DNA of 64,000 bases from DATFQE01 sp963738205 (GCA_963738205.1 CAVTVQ010000006.1:682001-746000), one strand, 5' to 3'. Positions 23,093 to 32,580 are shown, counted from the stretch's first letter. Notes: generated by a model from the letters alone, not told the origin. A program made the numbers and translations.

Positions 23093-25465
23093 GTCCAGCC
23101 GGCTATCTCGGGGTCGTCCTCGCCGTGCTGCCGCGTCCACGCACGCGCCTTCAGGCGCCGGTCGATCATCTCCTCGCGCAGATGAGCGCATTTGCCGGCG
23201 AGCCCAGGTACGCGATCGATCACGTCCAGCACCACGTGGTAGCGGTCGAGATCGTTCAGCATCACCATGTCGAACGGCGTCGTCGTCGTGCCTTCTTCCT
23301 TGTAGCCGCGGACGTGCAGGTTGCCGTGATTCGTCCGCCGATAGGTAAGCCTGTGAATGAGCCACGGATAGCCGTGGTAGGCGAACACGATCGGTCTGTC
23401 GGCCGTGAAGAGCGAGTCGAACTCGGTGTCCGACAACCCGTGCGAATGCTCGACCGCCGGCTGTAGGCGCATCAGGTCGACGACATTCACGAATCTCACC
23501 TTGAGGTCGGGAAGCCGTTCGCGCAGGATCGCCGCGGCCGCGAGCGCCTCGAGCGTCGGGACGTCACCCGCGCAAGCGAGCACGACGTCCGGCTCGGCGC
23601 CTTCGTCGGTTGAAGCCCATTCCCAGATGCTCGCGCCACGAGTGCAGTGCACGATCGCGTCTTCCATAGCGAGGTACTGGAGCGCCGGCTGTTTCCCCGC
23701 CACGATCACGTTGACGTAGTGCCGGCTGCGCAGACAGTGGTCGGCGACCGAGAGGAGCGTGTTGGCGTCCGGCGGGAGGTAGATGCGGACGACTTCGGCA
23801 CGCTTGTTCACGACGTGGTCGATAAAGCCTGGGTCCTGGTGTGAGAAGCCGTTGTGGTCTTGGCGCCAGACGTGCGAGCTGAGCAGGTAGTTCAGCGAAG
23901 CGACCGGGCGGCGCCACGGGATGTCGCGTGTGACCTTCAACCACTTCGCGTGCTGGTTGAACATCGAGTCGACGATGTGGGTGAAGGCTTCGTAGCAGTT
24001 GAAGAGACCGTGGCGACCGGTCAAGAGATAGCCCTCGAGCCAGCCCTGGCAGAGGTGCTCCGACAGCACTTCCATGACGCGGCCCTCGCGTGCGAGATGC
24101 TCGTCGGTCGCCTCGATGCCCGCCTGCCAGACGCGATCGCTTACGGCGAACACGTCGCCGAGACGGTTCGACTCCGTTTCGTCCGGGCCGAAGACTCTGA
24201 ACGTCTCCGGGTTGCGCTCGACCACGTCGCGCAGGAACCGACCGAGCGCTCGGGTCGCCTCACCTTCCGTCGTCCCCGGCTTTGCGACCTCGACCGCGTA
24301 ATCGCGAAAGTCGGGTAGGAGCAAGTCGCGTAGCAGCAGCCCGCCGTTCGCGTGCGGGGTCGCGCTCATCCGGTGCGCACCGGAAGGCGCGAGCGCCGCG
24401 AGCTCCGGCAACAGCCGCCCCGAGTCGTCGAAGAGCTCCTCGGGCCGGTAGCTGCGCAGCCAGTCCTCGAGCTGCGCGCGATGCTCGTCGTTCTTGCGCA
24501 CTTCGGCGAGCGGAACCTGGTGCGATCGCCAAGTGCCTTCGACCGGCTTGCCGTCGACCTCCTTCGGCCCGGTCCACCCTTTCGGCGTCCGGAACACGAT
24601 TGCCGGCCACGGCCTGCGCTCTTCGTCGCCGTCCTCGCGCGCAGCGCGCTGCAGCTCCGCTGATCCGGTCGAGCGCGGCGTCGAGGGTCGCAGCGAAGCG
24701 TCCGTGCAAGTCGACCGCGTCCTCGTCGTCGAACCCGCCGGTGAAGAAGAACGGCTCGTAGCCGTGGCCGCGAAGGAACGCGTCGAGCTCCTCCTCCGGA
24801 ATCCGGGCCAGTACCGTCGGGTTGGCGATCTTGTAGCCGTTCAGATGCAGGATGGGCAACACCGCGCCGTCGGTTTTCGGGTTGAGGAACTTGTTCCCGT
24901 GCCAGCTGGTCGCGAGCGGGCCGGTCTCGGCCTCGCCGTCCCCGATCACGCACGCGACGAGCAGCTCCGGGTTGTCGAAGGCGGCGCCCTGCGCGTGCAT
25001 GAGCGCGTAGCCGAGCTCACCACCCTCGTGGATCGAGCCGGGCGTCTCCGGTGCCGCGTGGCTGGGGATCCCGCCAGGGAAGGAGAACTGCCGGAACAGT
25101 TGCCGCAAGCCGTCCTCGTCGCAGCCCACGTGCGCGTAGAGCTCGCTATACGTTCCCTCCAGGTAGGCGTTCGCGACCACCGCCGGACCGCCGTGGCCGG
25201 GGCCACAGACGTAGATCGCCTCCAGCGCTCGTTGGCGAATCGCGCGGTTCAGGTGCACATAGAGGAAGTTCAGGCCGGGCGTCGTCCCCCAGTGCCCGAG
25301 CAGGCGCGGCTTCACGTGCTCGGCGGCGAGCGGATCGCGCATGAGCGGGTTGTCCAGGAGGTAGATCTGCCCAACCGAGACGTAGTTCGCTGCCCGCCAG
25401 TAGGCGTCGAGCAGGCGCAGTTCCTCAGTCGTGGGCCTCGTCGCGGCCGTCCCAGTCTCGGTCAT
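23080..25465 (-). pseudogene. xfp: Xylulose 5-phosphate/fructose 6-phosphate phosphoketolase, frame broken by +1 base
   Basis: The 5' part (25465 to about 24658) encodes the ThDP domain: NYVSVGQIYLLDNPLMRDPL, GHWGTTPGLNFLYVHLNR, CGPGHGGPAVVANAYLEGTY and IGDGEAETGPLATSWHGNKFLNP. The 3' part (about 24657 to 23080) continues in another frame from ELQRAAREDGDEE through VFRTPKGWTGPKEVDG to GWTWPY. Deleting one base of the CC at 24657-24658 restores a 794-aa protein of normal length. It cleaves sugar phosphates to acetyl-phosphate. All motifs are intact, so an assembly indel is more likely than decay. Follows a usp gene by 10 bp; ackA overlaps its end. Confidence 0.9.
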
Positions 25466-25475
25466 CGCCGGGACG

Positions 25476-26261
25476 CTAGCCGAGGGCAGCTGGGGATTCG
25501 ACGACCAAGACGGCTGAGCGAGCTTGGTGAGCTACCCGCTCGCTGACGCTGCCGAGCGCGCGCAGGCCCTTCAGGCCGCGGCTGCCGACAACGACGAGAT
25601 CCGAGAACTCGGAGAGAACTACTAGCTCGTCGACGGGCTCGCCCGGAAGCACCTCGAGATTGGCGGCGATCCGGCGCGCCATGTCGAGGTCGACGTGGCC
25701 TTCGCGCGCAGCGACAATCCGCAGATTCGCCCCGAAGCGTTCGGCCAGTTGACGCGCGACGCGTGTTGCGACCGCGGATTCGGCGGAGCCGTCGAGGCCG
25801 ACCACGATCGAGCGCGGCCAGCGTTCGAGCACACGCGGTGCGCGTGCGATCAGGACCGAGCACGGAGCCTCGTGGAGCAATTCGGTTGCCACTGAGCGAA
25901 TGGCCATACCGACTCCGCGGCCGAAGCCGTGCGTTCCCACGACCACGAGACTCGCCTGCTCGCGCTCGATCTCGGCGAGCAGGGACGCTACGGGGTCGCC
26001 ACGCAGCAGGCGCGGCCTGATCGCGTGCTCGAGCTCGGCGAGCTCGCGTCCGTGCTCGAGCGCGCCGCGGGCCTGAGTTGCGAGCTGAGCGGAGACTGAC
26101 GCCATCTGCCAGCCGGCGTGGACGGCAATCGAATCGTCCTCCACCGTGACGAGGACGAGTGAGCCGTTTGGCTCGGCGACGCGAGCGGCGAGCTGAGCGG
26201 CGATGAGCCCGGCGTCCGAGTCGTCGACGCCGCAGAGAACACGTTCGAAGATGTTGTCCAT
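25476..26261 (-). CDS. Tandem universal stress protein (two UspA domains)
   Basis: This 261-aa protein has two Usp domains. Domain 1 (about 5-140) begins FERVLCGVDDSDAGLIAAQL and ends VVVGTHGFGRGVGMAIRSVATELLHEAPCSVLIAR. Domain 2 (about 148-256) begins SIVVGLDGSAESAVATRVARQL and ends VVVGSRGLKGLRALGSVSERVAHQARSAVLVV. Both have ATP-loop glycines. This tandem form is typical of DosR-regulon proteins. First gene of the usp-xfp-ackA operon, with shared motif copy D upstream. Confidence 0.93.
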   Translation of the reverse strand: MDNIFERVLCGVDDSDAGLIAAQLAARVAEPNGSLVLVTVEDDSIAVHAGWQMASVSAQLATQARGALEHGRELAELEHAIRPRLLRGDPVASLLAEIEREQASLVVVGTHGFGRGVGMAIRSVATELLHEAPCSVLIARAPRVLERWPRSIVVGLDGSAESAVATRVARQLAERFGANLRIVAAREGHVDLDMARRIAANLEVLPGEPVDELVVLSEFSDLVVVGSRGLKGLRALGSVSERVAHQARSAVLVVESPAALG

Positions 26262-26293
26262 GGCGCCATCGTGCGCGCCGCGCGCCCTCCGCC

Positions 26294-26322
26294 CATCGGT
26301 GGGCTCGCGGATCTTCTTGCGG
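26294..26322 (-). promoter_or_regulatory. Shared bipartite promoter motif, copy D (usp-xfp-ackA operon)
   Basis: On the minus strand, CCGCA (26322-26318) is followed after 20 nt by GATG (26297-26294), here as CCGATG. The motif lies 33-61 nt before the ATG at 26261. The upstream part reads TTTGCCGCAAG, close to copies A and C. Confidence 0.45.
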
Positions 26323-26336
26323 CAAACCCGCAGGCG

Positions 26337-29006
26337 CTACCAGCTCTTCGTTCGCGGCCGTTGCTGGGGGCGTGCGACCCTGACACGCGCGTCGACAGCG
26401 ACGCAGCCATCGGGCAACGCGAGCACCGGGTTCAGGTCGAGCTCCGCTACCCCAGCAAGGTCGTCGCCGAGTTGGGCAAGACGTAGGACGAGATTGGCCA
26501 GCGCCGAGGCGTCAGCCGGCGGCGAGCCACGGAAACCGCCCACGAGCCGGCCTGCCTTACCGCTCGTCACGAGCTCGGCCGCATCCACGTCAGTGAGCGG
26601 CGCGATCCGGAATGACGCGTCGCCGATCAACTCCGCCAGGACGCCCCCAGGCCCGAATGCAACAAGCGGGCCGAACACCGGATCTTGGACGACGCCGACG
26701 AGAAGCTCGACCCCGTCTCTGACCATCGGCTGAACGAGAGCAGGTACGCCAATCCGCTCCACGGCTCCGCGAACCGCGTCCTCGTCAGCGAGATTGAGCG
26801 CGATTCCGCCGAGCTCTGTCTTGTGCGCGCCGGGCGCAGCGGTCTTCACGACGACGGGGAAGCCGAGCTCGGCGGCCACGGCGACGGCTTCCTCGGAACT
26901 CGTTGCGACCTGCTCGGGAACGAGCGGAACTCCGTACGCGAGCAGCAGTTCTCGTGCGTCGGCCGGATCGAGCCAGGCGTCCTCGTCGTCGGCGAGCGCT
27001 CGTTCGACGACGGCTTCCGCGCCGCCGCGATCGACGTGGTCGAGATCGACCGGGGCTCCTTGAGGCCGTCGCAGCCACGCCGCGCGCTCTGCCGCCCTAC
27101 CGAGTGCCCGCGCCGCGGACTCGGGGTATGCGAACGCCGCGACGCGGCGGTTGGGGCTCCGCAGCGCGTCGGGGATTCCCTCGGAGCTCATCACGACTGC
27201 CAGGACGGGTTTCTCCGACTCGATGTCGCGCGTGGCCGCCTCGATCGCAAGAGCGACCTCGTCCGCGGTGGCCGCCACGGTCGGCGCGAACAGCGCGATC
27301 AACGCGTCGACCCGCGTGTCGGCAAGGATCCGAGGGACGGCGTCGGCATATGTAGCGGCTGCCGCCCCGCCGAGCATGTCGACGGGATTGGTCACACTGG
27401 CCTCGGAAGGCAGGAGCGCGCTGAGCGCCTCGAGGGTTTCCGGCCCCAGCTCCGCGAGGTCGAGCCCCGCGGCTTCACAAGCGTCCGCACAGAGGATGCC
27501 GAGCCCGCCTGCATTCGTCAGTACAGCCACGTTCCGACCGGCCGGCTCAGGATGGGTCGAGAGCAGCGACGCGACGTCGACGAGCTCCTCGAGCGATGCG
27601 GCTCGGATCACGCCTGCCTGGCCGAAGAGCGCGTCAACGGCTGCCTCCGAACCGGCGAGCGCGGCCGTGTGCGAGCTGGCGGCACGGCGGCCGCTCGCGC
27701 TGGTGCCGCTCTTGAGGGCGAGGAGCGGTTTACGGCGAGCGACGCGGCGCGCGATTCGGCCGAAACGGCGCGGGTTGCCGAACGACTCGACGTACATGAG
27801 CACAAGGGCGGTCGACTCGTCGTCCTCCCACCACTCGAGCAGGTCGTTCGTGGAGACGTCCGCCTTGTTTCCGATCGAGACGAACGCTGAGAGCCCAAGG
27901 CCTCGCGCTTCGGCAGCCTCGAGCAACGCGATGCCGAGCGCACCGCTCTGGGAGGAGAAGCCGATGTTCCCGGCCGGCGCGGAGCGCGAGGCGAAGGTGG
28001 CGTTCATGCTGGGGCCGGCGACGGCGATGCCGAGGCAGTTCGGGCCGATCAGCCGGGCGCCGTGTGCACGCACGAGGGCGAGGAGGCGCTCTTGGCGCTC
28101 GATACCGTCGCCGCCGATCTCGGCAAAGCCGGCCGAAATGACGAGCAGCGCCCGGACGCCCGCTCGCAGCGCCTGTTCCGCTGCGTCAAGGACGGCTGCT
28201 CCCGGAAGCGCGATCACCGCCAGGTCGACCCTCTCAGGGATCTCCTCGATCGATTGGTAAGCGCGGACGCCCGCGACAGGCTCGCCGTCGCGATTGACCG
28301 GATAGGCAGCGCCGGCAAAGTCGCCGGCGAGCACGTTCCGGAACAGCTCGCCGCCGATCGATCCGCGGCGGCGAGAGGCTCCGATGACGGCGACGCTTCG
28401 CGGCTCGAAGAAGGGACGGAGCGACGCGGTGACCGCCGTGTGGTCGCGCTCGGCGACGCGCGACTCGTACATCTCAGTCGCGGCGATCGGGAACCTGACC
28501 TCCAGCTCCCCGCCCTGCAGCTCACGGGCCAGTTCGAACCCGGCCGCCTCGAACACTCCGAGCATCTCGCGGTTGCCCGGAAGCACCTCGGCGACGAACG
28601 TCTCGATCCCGGCGCCGGCGGCGCGCGCCGCGAGCTGCTCCAGCAGACGCGTGCCGATGCCGCGGCCCTGGTGGGCGTCCGCAACGGCGAACGCGGCCTC
28701 GGCGAGGGCAGGGTCGCGGAGGCGGACGAAGTTGGCGACCGCGACGACATGCTCGCCGCCCTCTTCGCTCAGCGTCCCGAGAAGCGCACCACGCTCGTCC
28801 CAGTCCGGCTCGAGGAGCGGCTCCACGAGCGCCTCGCTGATGTGCGGGAAGCCGTGGAACCGGCGGTACAGGCTCTGCTCCGAGAGCGTGGTGAAGAACA
28901 CGAGCAGCCCCTCCGCGTCGTCTTTTCGGGGCGGCCGCAGCCGCAGCGTGCGGCCGTCCCGAAGGATGACGTCGGCAACGTCGCTAACCACGACCTCCAT
29001 TCTCAC
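26337..29006 (-). CDS. GNAT acetyltransferase fused to ADP-forming acyl-CoA synthetase
   Basis: This 889-aa protein has an N-terminal GNAT domain (about 10-170, acetyl-CoA loop in HQGRGIGTRLLEQL), then a CoA-binding domain (RSVAVIGASRRRGSIGGELFRN), a succinyl-CoA-ligase-like domain with SSHTAALAGSEAA whose His is the phosphorylated residue, and an ATP-grasp domain (ELLLAYGVPLVPEQ, GFPVVVKTAAPGAHKTELGG). Active ADP-forming synthetases keep this His, while Pat-type lysine acetylases often lose it, so this copy may make acetate plus ATP from acetyl-CoA and also acetylate proteins. The GTG at 29006 overlaps the dehydrogenase stop by 4 nt; ATG 29000 is an alternative. Confidence 0.9.
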   Translation of the reverse strand: MRMEVVVSDVADVILRDGRTLRLRPPRKDDAEGLLVFFTTLSEQSLYRRFHGFPHISEALVEPLLEPDWDERGALLGTLSEEGGEHVVAVANFVRLRDPALAEAAFAVADAHQGRGIGTRLLEQLAARAAGAGIETFVAEVLPGNREMLGVFEAAGFELARELQGGELEVRFPIAATEMYESRVAERDHTAVTASLRPFFEPRSVAVIGASRRRGSIGGELFRNVLAGDFAGAAYPVNRDGEPVAGVRAYQSIEEIPERVDLAVIALPGAAVLDAAEQALRAGVRALLVISAGFAEIGGDGIERQERLLALVRAHGARLIGPNCLGIAVAGPSMNATFASRSAPAGNIGFSSQSGALGIALLEAAEARGLGLSAFVSIGNKADVSTNDLLEWWEDDESTALVLMYVESFGNPRRFGRIARRVARRKPLLALKSGTSASGRRAASSHTAALAGSEAAVDALFGQAGVIRAASLEELVDVASLLSTHPEPAGRNVAVLTNAGGLGILCADACEAAGLDLAELGPETLEALSALLPSEASVTNPVDMLGGAAAATYADAVPRILADTRVDALIALFAPTVAATADEVALAIEAATRDIESEKPVLAVVMSSEGIPDALRSPNRRVAAFAYPESAARALGRAAERAAWLRRPQGAPVDLDHVDRGGAEAVVERALADDEDAWLDPADARELLLAYGVPLVPEQVATSSEEAVAVAAELGFPVVVKTAAPGAHKTELGGIALNLADEDAVRGAVERIGVPALVQPMVRDGVELLVGVVQDPVFGPLVAFGPGGVLAELIGDASFRIAPLTDVDAAELVTSGKAGRLVGGFRGSPPADASALANLVLRLAQLGDDLAGVAELDLNPVLALPDGCVAVDARVRVARPQQRPRTKSW

Positions 29007-30094
29007 GACACCGCGGCGACCGCCGCCGGGCGGCCCGCCTCGAGGTGAACGGGATGCGCGCTCAAGACCACCTTGAGTGCGTTCGTGGCTGCGGCGTCGG
29101 CGAAGGTGTCGTAGGCCTCCATCGTCTCGTCGAGCTCGAACCGATGCGTGGCGAAGCCAGTGGGGTCGAGGCGGCCCTCGGCGATCAGCCGCAGCAGCTT
29201 CGGCGTCGTGGAGGTATCGACGAGCCCTGTGGTGATCAGGACGTCACGGATCCAGAGCCGTTCCAGGTGGAGCGTCGCCGGGTGGCCGTGCACGCCGACG
29301 TTGGCCAGCCGGCCGCCGGGGCGGATCAGCTCGGCGCACAGCTCGAACGTGTCCGGTACGCCGACCGCCTCGACCGCGACGTCAGCGCCGAGTCCTCCGG
29401 TGAGCTCCATGACGCGGGCGACCGCGTCTTCACTGCCGTTGTTGATCGTGACGTCGGCCCCGAACTCGAGCGCCTTTTCGAGCCGTGCTTCCGCCAGGTC
29501 GATGGCGAGGACCTTGCCGGGCGTGAACAGCTTGGCGGTCAGAATCGTCGCAAGCCCGATCGGGCCGGCGCCGACGATCGCCACGGTGTCGCCTGGCTCG
29601 ACGCGGCCGTTGAGCACCCCGCACTCGAACGCGGTCGGGAGGATGTCGGCGAGGAACAGCACCTGCTCGTTGCTCAGACCTTCGGGGATCTTGTAGACGG
29701 ACGTGTCGGCGAACGGCACTCTGGCGTACTCCGCCTGCAGTCCGTCGATCAGGTGGCCGAAGATCCAACCCCCGCCGCCGGTGCAGAGTCCGTACTTGGC
29801 CTCCTTGCAGAAGCGGCAGCGGCCGCATGAGGTGATGCAAGAGACCAGTACGCGATCGCCCTCCGCGACCGTCGTGACCGCGGCGCCGGCCGCGACGACT
29901 GTGCCTACCGCCTCGTGTCCGAGAATCGTCCCCGGCTTCACTTCGGGCACGTCGCCCTTGAGGATGTGTAGGTCGGTGCCGCAGATCGTCGTCGAGTCGA
30001 TCTTCACGACGACGTCCGTCGGCTCCTGAATGGTCGGGTCGGCGACGGACTCCCACGCCCGCTCGCCCGGCCCGTGATAGATGAGCGCCTTCAT
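29003..30094 (-). CDS. Zinc-dependent alcohol dehydrogenase
   Basis: This 363-aa medium-chain dehydrogenase has the catalytic zinc region STTICGTDLHILKGD and GHEAVGTVVAAG, the structural-zinc Cys cluster CGRCRFCKEAKYGLC, and the Rossmann motif VAIVGAGPIGLATILTAKL followed by the acidic IDLAEARLEKAL (NAD preference). It probably reduces acetaldehyde or another aldehyde, or oxidises an alcohol, to balance redox. It begins the adh-acyl-CoA-synthetase operon and has motif copy C upstream and a GGAGG Shine-Dalgarno. Confidence 0.93.
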   Translation of the reverse strand: MKALIYHGPGERAWESVADPTIQEPTDVVVKIDSTTICGTDLHILKGDVPEVKPGTILGHEAVGTVVAAGAAVTTVAEGDRVLVSCITSCGRCRFCKEAKYGLCTGGGGWIFGHLIDGLQAEYARVPFADTSVYKIPEGLSNEQVLFLADILPTAFECGVLNGRVEPGDTVAIVGAGPIGLATILTAKLFTPGKVLAIDLAEARLEKALEFGADVTINNGSEDAVARVMELTGGLGADVAVEAVGVPDTFELCAELIRPGGRLANVGVHGHPATLHLERLWIRDVLITTGLVDTSTTPKLLRLIAEGRLDPTGFATHRFELDETMEAYDTFADAAATNALKVVLSAHPVHLEAGRPAAVAAVS

Positions 30095-30143
30095 GTCAAC
30101 CTCCTTGAGTCGACCTCATGCTCCGCGGCCGGCCGGCGCCGAG

Positions 30144-30172
30144 CATCGGCGCCCACGCTGACTTCGTTGCGG
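30144..30172 (-). promoter_or_regulatory. Shared bipartite promoter motif, copy C (alcohol dehydrogenase operon)
   Basis: On the minus strand, CCGCA (30172-30168), in the context GAAACCCGCAACG, is followed after 20 nt by GATG (30147-30144) as CCGATG. It lies 50-78 nt before the dehydrogenase ATG, just beyond the terminator of the upstream gene. Confidence 0.5.
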
Positions 30173-30196
30173 GTTTCTGCGGAGTCACAGAACGAC

Positions 30197-30221
30197 GAAC
30201 GGGCGGGAAACCCGCCCGTTC
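30197..30221 (-). terminator. Rho-independent-type terminator of the 30243 membrane-protein gene
   Basis: GAACGGGCGGG (30197-30207) pairs perfectly with CCCGCCCGTTC (30211-30221) around a 3-nt loop, an 11-bp stem. It begins 22 bp past the stop codon of the minus-strand gene at 30243 and is followed on that strand by GTCGTTCTGTG, moderately T-rich. Confidence 0.85.
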
Positions 30222-30242
30222 GTCCCTGACCGCGAGTGGTGC

Positions 30243-30821
30243 CTAGGTCGCGGCCGACGCTGTCTCGACCTTGCGCTTGCGACTCGGAATCCTCACGACT
30301 CCGAGTGCCCCGCCCAGCGTGAGAACGAGGAACCCGATGCCCGTGAGCAGGAGCGCTGCTCCCATCACGATCGAGAACATCGCGACCCGCTCGGCGAAGA
30401 AGGACGTGTTCAGCGCCGTCGTGAGCGCCGTCTCGGTCACCCAGAGGTTGCGGAGACCGTTCTCGACCGGCTGACCGGTCTTCGGATCCTTGGCGGCGAG
30501 ATTCTCGTCGCTCGTCGCCTTGCCGTCCTTGGTCAGGAAGCGGCCCATCTCGGCGTAGCGCTGTCCGCTCGTCGCCTCGAGAGCGTGATGCTCCATGACG
30601 TCGGCGAATGCCCTGGCCTGGGCGCCTGTCTTGATGGCCTGCCCGGCGTCGAGCTTGCCGTTCGTGAGAGCCGGTGCATCCGGCGTCGCCGTGATGTTCT
30701 GCTCGGCGATCGCGTCGCGGACATCGTTGCGGCCGTCGATCCCGATGACGATCGCGCCGGTTCCGAACGCGATCAGGATGACGCTGGCGACGATCCCTCC
30801 ATATGCAAATACCCGCCTCAT
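30243..30821 (-). CDS. Membrane protein with two terminal helices
   Basis: This 192-aa protein has an N-terminal membrane helix (VFAYGGIVASVILIAFGTGAIVIGI) and a C-terminal one (VAMFSIVMGAALLLTGIGFLVLTLGGALGVV). About 110 residues between them carry IAEQNITATPDAPALTNGKLDAGQAIKTGAQARAFADVMEHHALEATSGQRYAEMGRFL. Both ends are likely cytoplasmic with the middle domain outside. Similar proteins occur near usp genes in actinobacteria, but the function is unknown. Motif copy B lies upstream; a Shine-Dalgarno GGAGAG precedes the ATG. Confidence 0.85.
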   Translation of the reverse strand: MRRVFAYGGIVASVILIAFGTGAIVIGIDGRNDVRDAIAEQNITATPDAPALTNGKLDAGQAIKTGAQARAFADVMEHHALEATSGQRYAEMGRFLTKDGKATSDENLAAKDPKTGQPVENGLRNLWVTETALTTALNTSFFAERVAMFSIVMGAALLLTGIGFLVLTLGGALGVVRIPSRKRKVETASAAT

Positions 30822-30880
30822 GACTCTCCTTTCGTCGGCCGTTACCGTGGCCTCAGAATCGCTCGCGGACGGAGAGCGTC

Positions 30881-30910
30881 CATCAGCGGGGCCTCTGAAG
30901 CTCGCTGCGG
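30881..30910 (-). promoter_or_regulatory. Shared bipartite promoter motif, copy B (membrane protein gene)
   Basis: On the minus strand, CCGCA (30910-30906), in the context GTAGTTCCCCGCAG, is followed after 21 nt by GATG (30884-30881). It is the most divergent of the four copies (CTGATG, one extra spacer base). It lies 60-90 nt before the ATG at 30821. Confidence 0.4.
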
Positions 30911-30934
30911 GGAACTACCGAACCGGATTGCGGG

Positions 30935-32563
30935 CTAGAGGCCCAGGCCGATGTGGACCCGGGGCGCGGCGCCTGGTCGAACCGTGTCGCGCAAGCCGAC
31001 GAGCCCGAGCGGGTGGCCCTCGTCACCAACCACGGGCAAGTGGTGGAAGCCGTGCTGGGACATCACGAGAGCCGCCTCGTCGAGCGATGTGCCAGGCACC
31101 ACGGTGAGCGGCTCCGCGGTCATCCACTCGCGCACGCGGCCCTCGCTTGGGTGCACGCGTCCTGCGTAGGCCCTGAGCAGGTCACGTGCGGTCAGGATCC
31201 CGACAAGGCGGCCGTAGTCGCAGACGAGAGCCGAGCCGGCGTCGCGCTCGCGCATGCGCTCCGCGATCTCCCCGAGCGTGTCTTCCGGGGCAACCACGAG
31301 CAGGTCGAGTGCCATGACGTCGTCGACCACCCGCCCGCCGGGCAAGGGCTCGCGAGCTGCGCTCAAGGCGGAAACGTCCCTCCCCTCGAGCTCGAGCTCC
31401 ACCTCGACCGCTCCGGTCGGAGCAGAGGCCGTCGGAGGCGCATCCACGCCCGCGAATGCAGCGAGGAAGGGCGCGAGATAGCGGCCGACGATCTTCGCCG
31501 GGGGCCACCAGAGGGGCTCGGTCGCCACGACGGATGTCTCGCCGAACCCGCCGGCGATCTCCCGGCGCAGGTACCGCGGCGCGGCGCCCGTCAAGAGCAT
31601 GCCCCGCAGGACGGGACGGAAGACGCGCGGCTCGACATCGGCGCCCGCTGCGATCGCAATCGCCGTGGCGGCCACCTCCGCCTGCTGCGCCGCGATCCCG
31701 CCCTGCTTGACGGGAAAGCTCGTGATGTCGCCGGCCGCGTACACGTCCCGGAGCCCCACCACGAGTGCATGTGCATCGACGGGGACGAAGCCTTCGACGG
31801 TCTGAGGAAGACCGTGGATGCGCGCGCCGCGCAGTTGCGGCAGCGCAATCACCGCGTCCGCAGGGACTGTTCCGGCGGCGCCAACGCTGAGCTCGCCCTC
31901 GACGAAGGCGTCGGCGTACGTCCCCGTCAAAACCTGGATGACTGCGTCCGCCAGCAGTGACTCGATCGCCTCCGTCGCCGCGGGACCGAACATGACCAGT
32001 GGCTCCCGCTCGGGCGTCACGAGCCGAAGCTCCACGTCCCGGCCGGGCCCTCTGGCGATGTGCGCCGCCGTCAGCAGCGCGAGCTCGTATGCAGGCAACG
32101 TCCACACGGCACCTGCTGGGACGACGAACGCAAGTCGCCGAATGTCCCCAGCGTCAATCTGCGCCAGCACGTGCTCGACGCGCTCGGTGTCGGCGGGGCC
32201 GCGGAAGGTCAACGCGCCCGCTATCGCAGGACGCGGCTCGGCTCCACACGCGATCAACAGGGCGTCGTAGTCAATCGTCTCGGTTGCGGTTCGAGCTCGC
32301 TTGTGCCAGACGTCCACTCCTACGAGTGCGCCCGGCGTGAACGTCGCACCGGCTGCCGCCGACAGCGCGCTGAGATCGAACCGAGTCGCCTCGCCGAGCC
32401 CGAACGGCTCGGCTACAGACATCGGCCGGTACCAGAACTGCGGCTCGGGAGCGACCAGCTCGACCTCGACGCGGTCGCCGGCCAGCGTTCGAAGCGCGAG
32501 CGCCGCTTCTAGCGCGGCGACGCCGCCTCCTGCGATCAGGACTTTGGTGGTGCCGCCGCGCAT
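30935..32563 (-). CDS. FAD/NAD(P) oxidoreductase fused to a C-terminal CBS pair
   Basis: This 542-aa protein starts with an FAD-binding motif (KVLIAGGGVAALEAALALRTL). Its flavoprotein part reaches residue about 400, with DVYAAGDITSFPVKQGGIAAQQAEVAA as the second FAD motif, resembling NDH-2/SQR-type enzymes. After a linker come two CBS motifs (DVMALDLLVVAPEDTLGEIAERMRERDAGSALVCDYGRLVGILTARDLL and TSLDEAALVMSQHGFHHLPVVGDEGHPLGLVGLRD). CBS domains sense adenine nucleotides, so this may be an energy-gated quinone reductase. No conserved Cys pair is seen. Follows a usp gene by 17 bp. Confidence 0.88.
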   Translation of the reverse strand: MRGGTTKVLIAGGGVAALEAALALRTLAGDRVEVELVAPEPQFWYRPMSVAEPFGLGEATRFDLSALSAAAGATFTPGALVGVDVWHKRARTATETIDYDALLIACGAEPRPAIAGALTFRGPADTERVEHVLAQIDAGDIRRLAFVVPAGAVWTLPAYELALLTAAHIARGPGRDVELRLVTPEREPLVMFGPAATEAIESLLADAVIQVLTGTYADAFVEGELSVGAAGTVPADAVIALPQLRGARIHGLPQTVEGFVPVDAHALVVGLRDVYAAGDITSFPVKQGGIAAQQAEVAATAIAIAAGADVEPRVFRPVLRGMLLTGAAPRYLRREIAGGFGETSVVATEPLWWPPAKIVGRYLAPFLAAFAGVDAPPTASAPTGAVEVELELEGRDVSALSAAREPLPGGRVVDDVMALDLLVVAPEDTLGEIAERMRERDAGSALVCDYGRLVGILTARDLLRAYAGRVHPSEGRVREWMTAEPLTVVPGTSLDEAALVMSQHGFHHLPVVGDEGHPLGLVGLRDTVRPGAAPRVHIGLGL

Positions 32564-32580
32564 GACTTGCCTCCTCGTGT

